DNA of 64,000 bases from CADEED01 sp035502995 (lineage in GTDB: Bacteria; Pseudomonadota; Gammaproteobacteria; Steroidobacterales; Steroidobacteraceae): contig DATJTW010000058.1 of assembly GCA_035502995.1 (NCBI GenBank), forward strand, positions 1-64,000. The letters are read 5' to 3'. The translations under genes were made by a program, and so were the position numbers. Of this stretch, positions 8,393 through 18,097 are shown one piece after another. A model generated the notes under the pieces. That model had not been told where the DNA came from. It was given only the letters and a program-made list of their open reading frames with translations, and did no database searches. The stretch's first letter is position 1. Every line of letters begins with the position of its first letter.

Positions 8393-10201
8393 TCAGCCCG
8401 CTTCCTTCCTGCGCAACGGGCTGGCCCAGTACCCGTAGATGAAGTAGATCGCGATCGCGCCGATCAGGAACTTGAAGAAGAACCAGCGGATGTGCGCTTC
8501 GACACCGATCCAGGCGAGCACGAAGCAGGCCAGCACGCCGACCGCCGGCAACACCGGGTAGAGCGGCACCCGGAAGTGGCGCGGCAGGTCCGGGCGCTTC
8601 TGGCGCAGCCAGATCACCGAGAAACACACGAGACCGAAGGCCACCAGCGTGCCGACCGAGGTCATGTCGCCGAGGTAGTTGATGTCGAACACCGCGGCGG
8701 CCAGCGACACCACCACGCCGACGATCAGCGTGTTGATCCACGGCGTCTTGAACTTCGGATGCACCTTGCCGAGCACCGGCGGCAGCAAGCCGTCGCGCGA
8801 CATCGAATAGAACACGCGCGTCTGGCCGAACATCAGCACCAGCACGACCGACGACAGGCCCGCGATCGCGCCGATCTTGATCAGCTTCGCCAGCCAGCCC
8901 CATTGCGGGCCGAACGTGTCCACCGCGGTCGCCACCGGCGCCGCGACGTTGAGCTTGGTGAACGACACGACGCCCGTGAGCACCGCCGCCGTCAGCATGT
9001 AGAGGATGGTGCAGACGATCAGCGAACCGAGGATGCCGATGGGCATGTCCTTGCGCGGGTTCTTCGCTTCCTGACCCGCCGTCGAGACGGCCTCGAAACC
9101 GATGTACGCGAAGAAGACGATCGTGGCGGCACGGATGATGCCGTCCCACCCGAACTGGTTCTCGACGCCGGTCGGCGCGGGGATGAACGGATGCCAGTTC
9201 GCCGGGTTGATGAAGAACGCCCCCACGCCGATGAACAGCAGGATCACGAACACCTTGATGGCGACGATGATGTTGTTGACCGTCGCCGATTCGGACACGC
9301 CGAGGATCAGCAGGCCGGTGCAGGCCAGCGTGATGAACACCGCCGGCAGGTTGAACAGCGCCGGCACCACGGCCGACGCGGCGATCGGCACGATGGACGC
9401 CGAGGGCAGCTGCACGATCGAGTGCGCGGGAACGTTGACCACCGTACCGGCGGCCAGCTCGCGCAGGCCGGAGGTCGCGGGATCGAGCACCTTCGTCGCG
9501 GCCGCGAGCGTCGCCTGCGTATCCGAGTTCACGAGGATGTCGAGCGAGTTGGTCAGCGCGAAGCCGCCGTCCTTCGCCGCATTGAGCACGTCGTACTGCG
9601 CGATCGAGGCGGTGAAGTTGCCGGTGATGACGCCGGTGCCGTTCGAGAAGAACTGCACCAGCGAGCCGTCGGCGAGTTTCGCGGTGACGCCGTTCAGCGC
9701 GACCGACGGATCCGTCAACGCGATTTGCGACAGCGCGGCCACGACCATCTTGCCGTGCGGCTGCGTCATCGCGGCCGGGATGTCCCAGCCGATGTCGTGC
9801 ATGAGACTGACGGCGTACCCCGACCACCCCACCGCGACCACCGACGCGGCCAACGCATACTCGAGCAGCAGCAGCGCGCCCATGATCCACGCGCCGAACT
9901 CGCCGACCGTGGTGTAGGAATACGTGTACGCGGAACCGGAGACCGGCAGCATCGACGCCAGCTCGGCGTAACACAGACCGGCCAGCGCGCAGACCGCGCC
10001 CGCGATGACGAACGAGAGGATGACGGCGGGACCGGCGTACTGCGCGGCGGCCGTGCCGGTGCGCACGAAGATGCCGGCGCCGATGATGCAGCCGATGCCG
10101 AAGAGGACGAGGTGGATCGGACCGAGCGTGCGTTTCAGCTCGCCGCGGTCGAATTCGGTTTGCACCTGGTCAATGGACTTCGTTCGCAAGTTCCATTTCA
10201 T
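8393..10201 (-). CDS. APC-family amino acid permease with a large extramembrane insert
   Basis: 602-residue polytopic membrane protein of the APC superfamily (CAT/YfnA-like). The substrate-binding first helix is seen in LFGIGCIIGAGIFVRTG, and the helix 6 region in IVFFAYIGFEAVSTAGQEAK. Family members usually have about 460-500 residues. The excess lies mostly between about residues 146 and 277, a mostly hydrophilic stretch rich in Ala, Thr, Ser and Asn between two predicted helices (ending before LFNLPAVFITLACTGLLILG). Substrate is probably a cationic or neutral amino acid and cannot be chosen from sequence. It is transcribed alone: the terminator lies downstream and 76 bp separates it from terC upstream. 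Confidence 0.85.
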   Translation of the reverse strand: MKWNLRTKSIDQVQTEFDRGELKRTLGPIHLVLFGIGCIIGAGIFVRTGTAAAQYAGPAVILSFVIAGAVCALAGLCYAELASMLPVSGSAYTYSYTTVGEFGAWIMGALLLLEYALAASVVAVGWSGYAVSLMHDIGWDIPAAMTQPHGKMVVAALSQIALTDPSVALNGVTAKLADGSLVQFFSNGTGVITGNFTASIAQYDVLNAAKDGGFALTNSLDILVNSDTQATLAAATKVLDPATSGLRELAAGTVVNVPAHSIVQLPSASIVPIAASAVVPALFNLPAVFITLACTGLLILGVSESATVNNIIVAIKVFVILLFIGVGAFFINPANWHPFIPAPTGVENQFGWDGIIRAATIVFFAYIGFEAVSTAGQEAKNPRKDMPIGILGSLIVCTILYMLTAAVLTGVVSFTKLNVAAPVATAVDTFGPQWGWLAKLIKIGAIAGLSSVVLVLMFGQTRVFYSMSRDGLLPPVLGKVHPKFKTPWINTLIVGVVVSLAAAVFDINYLGDMTSVGTLVAFGLVCFSVIWLRQKRPDLPRHFRVPLYPVLPAVGVLACFVLAWIGVEAHIRWFFFKFLIGAIAIYFIYGYWASPLRRKEAG

Positions 10202-10277
10202 CGGAGACCCCGCATTTCTTGTAGTGGCCGTAGTGTAGGGACGCCGACCCGGTTAAGCGAGCCCACCGCGAGGTGAC

Positions 10278-11030
10278 TCAGCCGCCTTCGGTCTCGTCTT
10301 TCTTGTTCTTGCGCTCGTCGATGAGGCGTCGCAGCCGGATATTCACCATTTCGACGCCCACCGAGAAGGCCATCGCGAAGTACAGGTAGCCTTTCGGGAC
10401 ATCGACGTGGAAGGCGTCGGCGACCAGCACCACGCCGACCAGAATAAGGAATGCCAGCGCGAGGATCTTGATCGTCGGGTGACGGTCGATGAATGCGCTG
10501 ATCGACCCGGACACCCACATCATCACGAGGATGGCCACGACGATGGCGGCGACCATGATGGGCAGCTGCTCCGGCTTCGCGAGCCCCACCGCGGTGAACA
10601 CCGAGTCGAGCGAGAACACGATGTCGATGATCGCGATCTGGATGACGATCGCGACGAAACTCGCGAACACCTTGGTGTGGCGCTCGTCGGCCGCGCCCTC
10701 GAGCGTGCCGTGGATCTCGGTGACGCTCTTCGCCAGCAGGAACAGGCCGCCGAGGAACAGGATCACGTCGCGGCCCGAGAAGTCGAACTGGAAGATCGAG
10801 AACCAGGGCTTCGTGAGGCGCGTCAGCCAGACGATCGAGAACAGCAGCGCGATGCGCGTGACCATCGCCAGCGCGAGGCCCGTGATGCGCGCCGCCTCGC
10901 GCCGCTCCGACGGCAGGCGGCTGACGAGGATCGAGATGAAGATGATGTTGTCGATGCCGAGCACGACCTCCAGCGCGGACAGCGTGACGAACGCTATCCA
11001 GGCCTGGGGATCGGTGAGCAGCTCGAGCAT
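10278..11030 (-). CDS. TerC-family membrane protein
   Basis: 250 residues with about seven transmembrane helices. The TerC signature acidic motifs inside helices are present: ALEVVLGIDNIIFISIL near the N-terminus and IIDIVFSLDSVFTAVG in the middle. A cytoplasmic, Lys/Asp/Glu-rich tail ends the protein. TerC relatives include manganese exporters and proteins that help metalate exported enzymes, so metal export is the best guess. The ATG is 6 bp after the secF stop, so it is read as the last gene of the queA-tgt-yajC-secDF transcript. The link with the Sec machinery may be only positional. Confidence 0.87.
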   Translation of the reverse strand: MLELLTDPQAWIAFVTLSALEVVLGIDNIIFISILVSRLPSERREAARITGLALAMVTRIALLFSIVWLTRLTKPWFSIFQFDFSGRDVILFLGGLFLLAKSVTEIHGTLEGAADERHTKVFASFVAIVIQIAIIDIVFSLDSVFTAVGLAKPEQLPIMVAAIVVAILVMMWVSGSISAFIDRHPTIKILALAFLILVGVVLVADAFHVDVPKGYLYFAMAFSVGVEMVNIRLRRLIDERKNKKDETEGG

Positions 11031-11036
11031 CGCCCT

Positions 11037-11969
11037 TTAAGGCAACTCGTCGACCGGACTCTTCCGTTCGGGCGGGAACACGTGCTCGGCCTTGAGGCCG
11101 CAGGTCAGCGCGATGGCGCTCGAGATGTAGATGGACGAATACGTGCCGGCGACGATGCCGATCAGCAGCGCTTCGGAGAAGCCGCGCAGCGCCTCGCCGC
11201 CCAGCACCAGCAGCGCGACGACGACGATGCTGGTCGTCACCTTCGTCATGATCGTGCGCGACAGCGTCTGGTTGATCGCCTGGTCGAGCAGCACGTCCGG
11301 CGCCTGGCGGCGGTTCTTCTCGAAGTTCTCGCGGATGCGGTCGAACACGATGACGGTGTCGTTCAGCGAGTAGCCGATGACCGCGAGGATGGCCGCGACG
11401 ACCGCGAGGTCGAACTTGGTCTGCGTCACCGAGAACACGCCGAGCACGAGGATCGGGTCGTGCAGCACGGCGAAGATGGCGCCGAGCGACAGTCGCCACG
11501 TGTGGAAGCGCAGGATGATGTACAGCGCGATCAACGCCAGCGTGACCGCCATCGACACCATCGCCGAATTGCGCAGCTCCTCACCGACCTGCGGACCGAC
11601 GACCTCGAGCGAGGTGATCTTCACACCCGCATCGATCTTCTGCAGCGTGGATTGGAAGATCGGCCGCACCTGCTCCGCCGTCTGCCCCGTGGGCTGCAGG
11701 CCGATGGTGACGTCGCGCGTGCTGCCGAGATAGCTGACCTGCGGCTCGTGGAATCCCGCGCCGATCACGGCCTCGCGAACCTTCTCGGTGTCGACGTCCT
11801 TGGGGAAAGACGCCTCGACCGCGATGCCGCCGGTGAAGTCGATCGCGAAGTTCAGGCCTTTCGCGAAGAACGACGCGAACGACACGATCATCAGCACGGC
11901 CGAGAGCGTGTACCACACCTTGCGGGTGGCCATGAACGGGAAGCTGGTCTTCTTGTGGAAGAATTCCAT
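11037..11969 (-). CDS. secF: Preprotein translocase accessory subunit SecF
   Basis: 310-residue RND-type inner-membrane protein that works with SecD and the proton motive force to complete export of proteins through SecYEG. The N-terminal helix is followed by the family motif FAIDFTGGIAVEASFP and a small periplasmic domain. Five more helices contain AVIGYSLNDTVIVFDRIREN, the functional part of helix 4. It follows secD by 16 bp and is followed by terC. Length and motifs are normal. Confidence 0.97.
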   Translation of the reverse strand: MEFFHKKTSFPFMATRKVWYTLSAVLMIVSFASFFAKGLNFAIDFTGGIAVEASFPKDVDTEKVREAVIGAGFHEPQVSYLGSTRDVTIGLQPTGQTAEQVRPIFQSTLQKIDAGVKITSLEVVGPQVGEELRNSAMVSMAVTLALIALYIILRFHTWRLSLGAIFAVLHDPILVLGVFSVTQTKFDLAVVAAILAVIGYSLNDTVIVFDRIRENFEKNRRQAPDVLLDQAINQTLSRTIMTKVTTSIVVVALLVLGGEALRGFSEALLIGIVAGTYSSIYISSAIALTCGLKAEHVFPPERKSPVDELP

Positions 11970-11985
11970 GATCGTTTACCTGCCG

Positions 11986-13884
11986 TCAGCCGATGGAGAG
12001 CTTCGCGACCTTGTGCCTGCCGCCGTAGATCAGCGTCAGCAAGGCGCGCGAGCCCATCAGCGAGGTGAACATCGAAGTGAGGATGCCGAGCGACAGCACG
12101 ATGGCGAAACCCTTGATCGCGCCGGTGCCGAACACGAACAGCACCACGCCGGCGATGAAGGTGGTGACGTTCGAGTCCGCGATCGCGGAGAACGCCTTCT
12201 CGAAGCCGGCCTTGATCGCCGCCTGCGGCGAGACGCCGTTGCGCAGCTCTTCGCGGATGCGCTCGTAGATCAGCACGTTCGCGTCGACCGCCATGCCGAC
12301 CGTGAGGATGATGCCGGCGATGCCGGGCAACGTGAGCGCGGTGCCGAGCATCGACAGCAGCGCCGTCAGCACGATGACGTTCGCCAGCAGCACGAGGTCG
12401 GCGACGATGCCGAACACGCGGTAGTAGAACAGCATGAACACGAACAGCGCGGCCATGCCGATCACCAGCGCCTTCACGCCCTTGTCGATGTTCTCCTTGC
12501 CCAGCGTCGCGGTGATCGTCTTCTCGTTCGCGATCGAGATCGGCGCCGACAGCGCGCCGCCGCGCAGCAGCAGCGCGAGATCGCGCGCTTCGTTCATCGT
12601 GAGACCGGTGGTCTGGAAGCGGTTGCTGAACACGCCCTGCAAGGTCGCGAGGTTGATGACGCGCTCTTCCTTGATCGTGCGCGTGACGGGTTTGCCGTCG
12701 ACCTCGGTGGTCTCGCTGCGCTGCTCGATGAACACGACGCCCATGCGCTTGCCGAGATTCGCGCGCGTCGTGCGCAGCATCTCGTCGCCGCCGGCGCTGT
12801 CGAGCGTGACGTCGACCTGCGGGCCGCTCTGTCCGGTCGACGCCGTCGCGTTGATGAGCTGGTTGCCAGTCGCGATGATCTCGCGCTTCAGCATCGCCTT
12901 GCCGACGATCTGGCCCTGGACGTAGTGGTCGTAGATCTTCGCGCCGATGGGCGCGCGGCACGCGCCGCCGGTCAGACACGACGTCGGGATCGGGCGCGGA
13001 TCCTCGAGCCGGTACTCCAGCGTCGCGACCTTGCCCAGCGTGTCCTTCACCTCGGCCGAGTTCTGGACGCCGGGCAGCTGCACGACGATGCGGTCGATGC
13101 CCTGGCGCTGCACGATGGGCTCGGAGACGCCCAGCGCGTTCACGCGATTGCGCAGCGTGGTGATGTTCGACGTGATCGCGAAGTCACGGCGTTCGCGCAC
13201 CTGCTGCGCCGTCAGCACGCAGTCGACCGCGGCTCCTTCGATGACGTTCGCGTTGCGACAGGCGAGCTCGGGATGTGTCTTGTTCAGCGACGAGCGCACC
13301 TTGCCGAGATCGGCGGCGGCCGGCAGCAGCACGCGCACCCCATCGGGGACGTCCGCATCGACCTTGATCGTGTTGATGTCGGTGTACGCGATCGAATCGG
13401 CCTTCAACGTGCGCTGGAAATCCTGCACGACCGTGTTCAACAGCTGCTCGACGGCACCGTCCACGTCGACCTGGTAGAGAAGATAGAGGCCGCCGCGCAG
13501 GTCGAGGCCCAGCGGCATCGGCTTGAGTCCGAGCGCGTGCATCCACTTCGGCGCGCGCGACGCGTACTGCATCGCGTTGAGGTAGTCCTTCGACAGGCCG
13601 CTCTTCTCGTCCTTGACGAAGTCGCGCGCGCGCAGCTGTTCGGCGTCGGAGGAGAAACGCACGAGCGCATTGCCGTTCTCGAGCGCGGCGCTCTTGTACG
13701 TGACGCCGCCCGTCTTCAGCGCGTTCTCGATCGATTCGAGCTGCGTCGCGGTCAGCGGCTCCTTACTCTTCTGGACGAGCTGGATCGCGTAGTCGTCACC
13801 AAACACGTTCGGCAGCGCATACAACAGCGCCACCGCCAGCACTCCCGCGACCAGGAAGTATTTCCAGCGAGCGTAATCGAGCAT
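11986..13884 (-). CDS. secD: Preprotein translocase accessory subunit SecD
   Basis: 632 residues. One N-terminal helix is followed by LGLDLRGGLYLLYQVD (the D1 signature reads MPLGLDLRGG), a large periplasmic P1 region and a C-terminal bundle of five helices. The proton-path motif is seen in ILTVGMAVDANVLIYERIRE. The P1 head is inferred to contact emerging substrates. It sits between yajC and secF in the universal order. The ATG is 9 bp after the yajC stop. Confidence 0.97.
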   Translation of the reverse strand: MLDYARWKYFLVAGVLAVALLYALPNVFGDDYAIQLVQKSKEPLTATQLESIENALKTGGVTYKSAALENGNALVRFSSDAEQLRARDFVKDEKSGLSKDYLNAMQYASRAPKWMHALGLKPMPLGLDLRGGLYLLYQVDVDGAVEQLLNTVVQDFQRTLKADSIAYTDINTIKVDADVPDGVRVLLPAAADLGKVRSSLNKTHPELACRNANVIEGAAVDCVLTAQQVRERRDFAITSNITTLRNRVNALGVSEPIVQRQGIDRIVVQLPGVQNSAEVKDTLGKVATLEYRLEDPRPIPTSCLTGGACRAPIGAKIYDHYVQGQIVGKAMLKREIIATGNQLINATASTGQSGPQVDVTLDSAGGDEMLRTTRANLGKRMGVVFIEQRSETTEVDGKPVTRTIKEERVINLATLQGVFSNRFQTTGLTMNEARDLALLLRGGALSAPISIANEKTITATLGKENIDKGVKALVIGMAALFVFMLFYYRVFGIVADLVLLANVIVLTALLSMLGTALTLPGIAGIILTVGMAVDANVLIYERIREELRNGVSPQAAIKAGFEKAFSAIADSNVTTFIAGVVLFVFGTGAIKGFAIVLSLGILTSMFTSLMGSRALLTLIYGGRHKVAKLSIG

Positions 13885-13893
13885 GAATGGACC

Positions 13894-14226
13894 TCAGGCG
13901 CCCTTGATCGTGCCTTTCGGCACCAGTGAGGTCACCTGGAAGCGCTGCACCTTGATGCGCACGCCATCAGCGATTTCGAGCTGCAGGAACTGCTCGCCGA
14001 CACCCACGACCTTGCCGAGGATGCCGCCCGCGGTGACGACTTCGTCGCCCTCGCCGATCTTCGACAACATCGCCTGGTGTTCCTTCTGCTTCTTCTGCTG
14101 CGGACGGATGAGCAGGAAATAGAAGATGACGACGAACACGGCCATCATCACGAAGGGCATCAGACCGCCGCCGGCGGGGGCCGCTCCGGCGGACTGCGCC
14201 ATGGCGTCGGGAATCAATGAATTCAT
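13894..14226 (-). CDS. yajC: Sec translocon accessory subunit YajC
   Basis: 110-residue single-span inner-membrane protein. The helix is PFVMMAVFVVIFYFLLIRPQ, followed by the conserved cytoplasmic start of the soluble part (QQKKQKEHQAMLSKIGEGDE) and a small beta-rich domain with VVTAGGILGKV. YajC associates with SecDF. A short alanine- and glycine-rich N-terminus precedes the helix. The gene follows tgt by 78 bp, enough for a ribosome site and possibly an internal promoter, and is followed closely by secD. Confidence 0.96.
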   Translation of the reverse strand: MNSLIPDAMAQSAGAAPAGGGLMPFVMMAVFVVIFYFLLIRPQQKKQKEHQAMLSKIGEGDEVVTAGGILGKVVGVGEQFLQLEIADGVRIKVQRFQVTSLVPKGTIKGA

Positions 14227-14304
14227 GGTGTTATCTCGGTCCTGACGAAAATTTTCCGCCGCGGCTTGCGCGGTTTGGGCGCGTATTCTGGCGGAAAACC
14301 AGAT

Positions 14305-15447
14305 TTATGCCACTGGGACTTCGTTTCCGCAGTACTCGCCAACCACGTCGGCCAACGACCCCGCCTCGATGCCAGCGCGGATCCGCCGCATCAGCTCCAG
14401 GTAGTAATGCAGGTTGTGGATGGTGTTGAGGCGCGCACCGAGGATCTCGTTGCACTTGTCGAGATGGCGCAGGTACGCGCGCGAGAAGTTGCGGCAGGTG
14501 TAGCAGGCGCAGGCGGGATCGAGCGGACCGGTGTCGGCCTGGTGCGCGGCGTTGCGAATGTTCACGACGCCCTGCGATGTGAAGAGATGGCCGTTGCGGG
14601 CGTGACGCGTCGGCATCACGCAGTCGAACATGTCGATGCCGCGCAGGACCGCCTGCACGATGTCGCGCGGCCGGCCGACGCCCATCAGGTAGCGCGGCCG
14701 ATCCGCCGGCAGGTGCGGCACCACTTCCTCGAGCACGCGCAGCCGGTCTTCCTCGGGCTCGCCGACCGCGAGCCCGCCCATCGCGAGGCCTTTCCACGGC
14801 AACTTCATCAGCGACTCGAGCGATGCGAGCCGCAGGTTCACGTGCATGCCGCCCTGCACGATGCCGAACAACTCGCCCGGCGGGCCGTTCCCGGCCGCAT
14901 CCGCGCGGTAGTAGTGAGAGTGGCTGCGTACGGCCCAGCGCATCGAGCGCTCCATCGATTCGCGCGCCTGTAGTTCGGTGGCGGGATATGGCGTGCAGTC
15001 GTCCAGCGCCATCGCGATGTCGGAGCCCAGCGCGATCTGCGTGTCCATCGAGTCTTCCGGCGTGAGGCGCACCGCGCTGCCGTCGACGGGCGACTGGAAT
15101 CGCACGCCCTCCTCCGTGATCTTGCGCAGGCTCTCGAGGCTGAACACCTGGAAGCCGCCGGAGTCCGTGAGGATCGGCTTCTTCCAGTTCATGAAGCCGT
15201 GCAGGCCGCCGTGCGCGCGCAGGATCTCATTGCCCGGGCGCAGCATCAGGTGGAACGTGTTGCCGAGCACGATGTGCGCGCCGAGACCGTCGAGTTCCTC
15301 GGGCGTCATCGCCTTCACCGTGCCGTACGTGCCGACCGGCATGAAAGCAGGCGTCTCGACGACGCCGTGCGCCAGCTCGAGGCGGCCACGGCGCGCGGCG
15401 CCGGCCCCTCCGGACGACGAGGCTAACAAGGTGAAGTTGGCCGTCAT
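14305..15447 (-). CDS. tgt: tRNA-guanine transglycosylase
   Basis: Exchanges G34 for preQ1 in tRNAs with GUN anticodons, a key step of queuosine formation. The product is 380 residues. The catalytic aspartates are seen in ILTDSGGFQVFSL and MFDCVMPTRHARNGHLFT. The zinc site is in DPACACYTCRNFSRAYLRHL (three Cys, with a later His in NTIHNLHYY). The ATG overlaps the queA stop by four bases, so the two queuosine genes are translationally coupled. Confidence 0.97.
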   Translation of the reverse strand: MTANFTLLASSSGGAGAARRGRLELAHGVVETPAFMPVGTYGTVKAMTPEELDGLGAHIVLGNTFHLMLRPGNEILRAHGGLHGFMNWKKPILTDSGGFQVFSLESLRKITEEGVRFQSPVDGSAVRLTPEDSMDTQIALGSDIAMALDDCTPYPATELQARESMERSMRWAVRSHSHYYRADAAGNGPPGELFGIVQGGMHVNLRLASLESLMKLPWKGLAMGGLAVGEPEEDRLRVLEEVVPHLPADRPRYLMGVGRPRDIVQAVLRGIDMFDCVMPTRHARNGHLFTSQGVVNIRNAAHQADTGPLDPACACYTCRNFSRAYLRHLDKCNEILGARLNTIHNLHYYLELMRRIRAGIEAGSLADVVGEYCGNEVPVA

Positions 15448-16475
15448 GAATGGGCCGACGGCTGCGGCGTGATGAACATCGCGTCACCATAACTGAAGAA
15501 GCGGTACCGCGCCGCGACCGCATGCGCGTACGCGGCCAGCACGTGCTCGCGGCCGGCGAACGCGCTGACCAGCATCAGCAACGTCGACTCGGGCAGGTGG
15601 AAGTTCGTGACCATCGCGTCGACGACGCGGAAGCGGAAACCCGGCACGATGAACAGCGTCGAATCGCCGACGAACGGCGCCAGCTCGCCGCCGCCCGCGG
15701 CACTCTCCAGCGCGCGGACCACGGTCGTGCCGACGGCGACGATGCGGCCACCGCGTGCGCGTGTCGCGGCGATCGCCGCGCAGGTCGCGGCACTGACCTC
15801 GACGAACTCCGCGTGCATCACGTGCGCGCCGACCGCGTCGGTGCGCACCGGCTGGAACGTGCCGGCGCCGACGTGCAGCGTGACGAACGCGCGCGTCGCA
15901 CCGAGCGCCGTCAGCCGTTCCAGCAACGGCGCGTCGAAATGCAGGCTGGCGGTGGGCGCGGCCACGGCGCCGTCGCGGCGCGCGAACACGCTCTGATAAC
16001 GCGTCGCGTCGGCGGCGTCGGGCTCGCGGCGGATGTACGGCGGCAGCGGCATCTGGCCATGGCGCTCGAAGAAACCGAGCGCATCCGCGGGCAGCGCCAT
16101 CACCCACAGGTCACCGTGCTTCTCGAGCACGCGCAATTCTCCGCCGCGACTCTGCAGCACCATGCCCGGCCGCAACGCCTTGCTGGCGCGCGCGTGCACC
16201 AGCGCGCGGGCGTCGCTCATCGGGCGTTCGAGCAGGACCTCGACCTTGCCGCCCGACTCCTTCACCGCGAACAGCCGCGCCGGGATCACGCGCGTGTCGT
16301 TGAAGATCAGCAGATCGCCGGGGCGGATGAGTTCGGGCAGATCGAGGAATTGCCGATCGGCGAGCGCGCCGCTGGCGCCGTCGAGGGTCAGCAGCCGGCT
16401 CGCCGAACGTTCGGCGAGCGGCGCCTGGGCAATCAGATCTTCGGGGAGGTCGTAGTGGAAGTCGGTCCGGCGCAC
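15444..16475 (-). CDS. queA: S-adenosylmethionine:tRNA ribosyltransferase-isomerase
   Basis: Transfers and isomerises the ribosyl part of SAM onto preQ1-modified tRNA to give epoxyqueuosine. The 343 residues start at GTG. Family motifs are visible: FHYDLPEDLIAQ at the N-terminus, LLIFNDTRVIPARL, TASLHFDAPLLERL, and VTNFHLPESTLLMLVSAFAG. It is the first gene of the queA-tgt-yajC-secD-secF-terC run. The 46 bp separating it from the PDZ gene upstream may hold the promoter, but no clear hexamers were seen. Confidence 0.96.
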   Translation of the reverse strand: MRRTDFHYDLPEDLIAQAPLAERSASRLLTLDGASGALADRQFLDLPELIRPGDLLIFNDTRVIPARLFAVKESGGKVEVLLERPMSDARALVHARASKALRPGMVLQSRGGELRVLEKHGDLWVMALPADALGFFERHGQMPLPPYIRREPDAADATRYQSVFARRDGAVAAPTASLHFDAPLLERLTALGATRAFVTLHVGAGTFQPVRTDAVGAHVMHAEFVEVSAATCAAIAATRARGGRIVAVGTTVVRALESAAGGGELAPFVGDSTLFIVPGFRFRVVDAMVTNFHLPESTLLMLVSAFAGREHVLAAYAHAVAARYRFFSYGDAMFITPQPSAHS

Positions 16476-16521
16476 GGCGCGGAGTCTACCGCCATGGCCG
16501 GACCGGGTTGGCGCGAGTCGC

Positions 16522-17613
16522 TCAGGTCGCCGGTACTGCGGGCGCGGGCGGCGGCGCCGGGATCGTCGACAGGCCGGGCAGGCCCGGGCCCATGAAGTCT
16601 TCGTCGAAATCGCTGCGCTCCGGCATCGTCACCGCGAGCGTGACCGGCTTGTGTTGCCGGAGCACGGTGAGACCGAGCTTCTCGCCGGGCTTGTACGAAC
16701 GCAGGATGCGCAGCGCGTGCCCGCCATCGGTGGGCTTGCGGCCGTCGATCGACTGGATGACGTCGCCATCCTCGACCTTCAGTGCGCCGTCCTTCGGCGC
16801 CGAGACCACCAGCACGCCATCGTTCGCGCCGAAGTACGCGCCGAGCTTCGGCGTGATGCTCGCGAGCTCGAGGCCGTCGAACTCGTTGTGGAAGAACGTG
16901 CGGAACTGGCGAATCATCGGCATCGGTCCGCCGGGTCCGCGCAGCCCGCCACCGACGTCGCCGCCGACCGCCATCACGTCGCCGTCCGGCGTCGCGAACG
17001 CGAAGCCGCGCATGCCGGGGAAGATCTCCATCGGCCGCGCGACCACGACGAAGTCCTTGTTCTTTCCGGCGCGCAGCGCGCGGATCTTCACTTTCTGATC
17101 CGGCTTCACGTCGCGCATGCGTTCGACCAGCAGCTTGCCCGACTGGTCCGAGCCGGTGAGCGCCTTGCCGTCGAGCGCGACGATGACGTCGCCGGCCTGC
17201 ATGCCGGCCGCTTCGGCCGCGCCACCCGGACTCACCAGGCGCACGCGTGCGCCATCGCGCCCGCTGTCGGTGTCGATCTGCACGCCGAGCACCGCGCGTC
17301 GCGGCCCGTCGTTGATGTAGACGGCGTCGTTCGCGCCGCTGAGCTTCATCGACAGCTCCGCGACTTCCTTGGCCTTGCGGTCCAGCTCGGCGCGCGCCTT
17401 GTCGAGCTGCGCGCGCACCTTCGCGTCCTCGGCGTCGCGTTCGGCGCGTTGCGCGGCGCTGCGGGCGTCGGCGTCGCGCGTGGCGCGCGCGTCTGAATCC
17501 CGCGTCGAGCTCGCGGCCTGCGCCATGGCCGGCGGAACGAGGGCCAGCGGAACCAGCGCCAGCAATGTCGCAGCCATCAGCCTCTTCACGGGGATATTCG
17601 CGATCGTCCTCAT
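16522..17613 (-). CDS. Secreted double-PDZ-domain protein
   Basis: 363 residues beginning at the ATG before RTIANIPVKRLM. A signal peptide ends near ALVPPAMAQA. A highly charged segment of about 60 residues (Asp/Arg/Ala/Glu heptad-like, around 40-95) is probably a coiled coil. The first PDZ domain spans about 100-185 (VSPGGAAEAAGMQAGDVIVA) and a second about 245-330 (VEDGDVIQSIDGRKPTDG). No serine-protease or other catalytic domain is visible, so it is not DegP or DegS. It is the last gene of an ECF sigma / membrane protein / PDZ set and may be a periplasmic adaptor or sensor for that sigma factor; this role is an inference. Confidence 0.8.
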   Translation of the reverse strand: MRTIANIPVKRLMAATLLALVPLALVPPAMAQAASSTRDSDARATRDADARSAAQRAERDAEDAKVRAQLDKARAELDRKAKEVAELSMKLSGANDAVYINDGPRRAVLGVQIDTDSGRDGARVRLVSPGGAAEAAGMQAGDVIVALDGKALTGSDQSGKLLVERMRDVKPDQKVKIRALRAGKNKDFVVVARPMEIFPGMRGFAFATPDGDVMAVGGDVGGGLRGPGGPMPMIRQFRTFFHNEFDGLELASITPKLGAYFGANDGVLVVSAPKDGALKVEDGDVIQSIDGRKPTDGGHALRILRSYKPGEKLGLTVLRQHKPVTLAVTMPERSDFDEDFMGPGLPGLSTIPAPPPAPAVPAT

Positions 17614-17626
17614 GGTTCTCTCCGGA

Positions 17627-18097
17627 TCAGAAATTCGCGCTGACCAGTTCGGCGTAGCGCACCTGGGCATAGGAATCGAGCAGTTCGTTGCGCGCGCGTT
17701 CGAGACGCGCGACCTCGGCGCCGTGCGGCGACACCACGCGCGCGACGTTGAGCGCGTCATCGACGCGCGCGATGTGCTCTTCGAGCGCAGCCACGGCGAG
17801 ATACGTGTCGGCACGCACGAGGCGCGGCTGGTCGACGGCCGAATCGGCCGCGGGCGCTTCGACCACCGGCGCGGCGATCTCGCGCGGCTCGAGCCGCCAC
17901 ACGCTCGCCGCCACGAAGGCGATGACCAATGCGCCGGCCGTCGCGCGTGCGACGCGCCGGTTCCGCTGCGCGCGACCGACGCGTGCATCCTGGCGCGCCA
18001 GCAGCCCGTCATAGTCGAATGGCAGGGCGTCGGCCGGCAAAGCAGCGACGCCAGTCAGCCGGCGCAGTCGCGCGGCGAGTTCGGTGTCGTCGGTCAT
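17627..18097 (-). CDS. Single-span membrane protein, possible anti-sigma factor
   Basis: 156 residues without a recognised domain. A cytoplasmic N-terminal part of about 45 residues (TDDTELAARLRRLTGVAALP) is followed by one transmembrane helix (ATAGALVIAFVAASVWRL). The periplasmic part has a Glu/Pro/Ala linker and a helical segment rich in Arg, Glu and Ala (LERARNELLDSYAQVRYAEL). The ATG overlaps the stop of the ECF sigma gene by four bases. The topology and tight coupling are those of an anti-sigma factor, but no zinc-binding HxxxCxxC motif is present, so the assignment remains an inference. Confidence 0.6.
   Translation of the reverse strand: MTDDTELAARLRRLTGVAALPADALPFDYDGLLARQDARVGRAQRNRRVARATAGALVIAFVAASVWRLEPREIAAPVVEAPAADSAVDQPRLVRADTYLAVAALEEHIARVDDALNVARVVSPHGAEVARLERARNELLDSYAQVRYAELVSANF

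Noticed and set aside
16522..17613. DegP/DegQ-type periplasmic protease
   Set aside because: Two PDZ domains are present, but no trypsin-like domain with His-Asp-Ser precedes them.
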